From the NCBI GenBank assembly GCA_031260865.1, contig JAISKQ010000302.1, positions 1-5,022 of the forward strand: DNA of 5,022 bases, read 5' to 3'. Below, piece by piece: positions 4,672 to 5,022 of this stretch; position 1 is the first letter of the stretch; each line of letters starts with the position of its first letter. The stretch is from Prevotella sp. (GTDB lineage Bacteria > Bacteroidota > Bacteroidia > Bacteroidales > Dysgonomonadaceae). The notes beneath the pieces were generated by a model. That model saw only the letters and a program-made list of their open reading frames with translations. It did no database searches and was not told the origin of the DNA. The position numbers and the translations under genes are program-made.

Positions 4672-4711
4672 AGAACAAACTTACAAATTATTGAATTTCT
4701 AAGTTTGTTCT
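4672..4711 (+). terminator. Long hairpin between the 30-residue gene and the RNase G gene
   Basis: AGAACAAACTTA (4672-4683) pairs perfectly with TAAGTTTGTTCT (4700-4711). After a C/C mismatch, AAATT (4685-4689) pairs with AATTT (4694-4698) around a 4-nt loop. A short T-containing stretch (TTGTGT) follows, weaker than a classical T-run. The most likely role is to end or attenuate transcription of the HU / 30-residue operon, or to stabilise its 3' end. The right arm also contains TAAGTTTG, a chance or real -7 match. Confidence 0.55.
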
Positions 4712-4736
4712 TTGTGTATCTGACAAAAAATGCTCC

Positions 4737-4769
4737 TTTCATAAAAGAAGCAACCCTATTTTAGATTTG
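4737..4769 (+). promoter_or_regulatory. Predicted promoter of the RNase G gene
   Basis: TAGATTTG (4762-4769) matches TAnnTTTG, with TTTC (4737-4740) 21 nt upstream as a degenerate -33 element, the same variant seen at the HU promoter. A start near 4776 gives a leader of about 35 nt before the ATG at 4811. It lies after the hairpin, so the RNase gene can be transcribed independently of the HU operon. Confidence 0.5.
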
Positions 4770-4810
4770 AATATACTTTTTAAATCTTCATTTAATTCTA
4801 AAACATAGTT

Positions 4811-5022
4811 ATGAATAGCGAACTAGTAGTCGATGTTCAACCCAACGAGGTCTCCATTGCGGTACTTGAAGACAAAAAACTTGTCGAACTGCAAAAAGAA
4901 GGTAGAGACGCATCGTATGCGGTAGGGAACATCTATGCCGGCAAAGTTAAAAAACTTATGCCCGGGCTGAATGCTGCTTTTGTTGACATTGGATACAAAA
5001 AAGACGCTTTTCTTCACTATTT
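4811..5022 (+). CDS. rng: Ribonuclease E/G family protein, N-terminal part (partial)
   Basis: The ATG at 4811 opens a frame that runs off the window and shows the first 70 residues. MNSELVVDVQPNEVSIAVLEDKKLVELQ (1-28) is the N-terminal strand region of the RNase E/G catalytic core. GNIYAGKVKKLMPGLNAAFVDIGYKKDAFLHY (39-70) is the start of the embedded S1 RNA-binding domain, with the family hallmark PGLNAAFVDIG (51-61). RNase E/G enzymes are endonucleases that process rRNA and start mRNA decay, cutting single-stranded A/U-rich RNA with a 5'-monophosphate preference. The catalytic DNase-I-like subdomain and zinc-link cysteines lie beyond the edge, so integrity cannot be judged. The choice of G over E rests on the usual Bacteroidota annotation and is not proved by this fragment. 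The start is 169 nt after the 30-residue gene, with its own predicted promoter. Confidence 0.93.
   Translation, partial: MNSELVVDVQPNEVSIAVLEDKKLVELQKEGRDASYAVGNIYAGKVKKLMPGLNAAFVDIGYKKDAFLHY

Noticed and set aside
4823..5017. Minus-strand open frame of 64 codons opposite the RNase G start
   Set aside because: The plus strand encodes the unmistakable N-terminus of an RNase E/G protein; the reverse frame has no support.

Overview
The window looks like chromosomal DNA from a member of the Bacteroidales (Bacteroidota), possibly a Parabacteroides-like genus. The genus is a guess. The evidence is the low G+C content, the Bacteroides-type HU protein, the gene order mutY / HU / 30-residue Lys-Arg-rich protein / RNase G, several matches to the Bacteroidota -7 promoter element TAnnTTTG, and weak Shine-Dalgarno sites.

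Left part (1-2515, + strand): a tight run of four genes. The first, visible only as its 3' end, is a paralogue of the second, a complete 561-residue polytopic membrane protein. I read that protein as a 6-pyruvoyl-tetrahydropterin-synthase-related / YfhO-like putative GT-C enzyme. The two genes overlap by 14 nt and share a nearly identical 85-bp block near their 3' ends. They are followed by a 71-residue two-helix membrane protein of unknown function and, overlapping it by 8 nt, a YqaA-type member of the DedA/VTT membrane family. All four products look like envelope proteins.

Middle (2516-3011): 496 nt without a convincing protein gene. It holds an imperfect GC-rich hairpin, a reasonable rightward terminator, a stretch of degenerate AT-rich repeats, and a promoter-like element followed by a Shine-Dalgarno-like sequence that points into the 3' end of mutY. 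A short non-coding RNA between 2584 and 2778 is possible but unproven.

Right part (3012-5022): mutY (adenine DNA glycosylase, - strand) is divergent from a housekeeping cluster. That cluster comprises an HU/IHF-family DNA-binding protein, a 30-residue AURKAIP1/COX24 (mS38/bS22-like) putative ribosomal protein, and the start of RNase E/G, which runs off the window. The predicted promoters of mutY and the HU gene occupy almost the same 35 bp in opposite orientations, so they should compete. A long hairpin lies between the 30-residue gene and the RNase G gene.

I see no clear sign of a new defence system, mobile element or CRISPR array. The best leads are the face-to-face promoters, the patch of recombination-like identity between the tandem membrane genes, the HU variant without its intercalating proline, and the RNase G leader hairpin.
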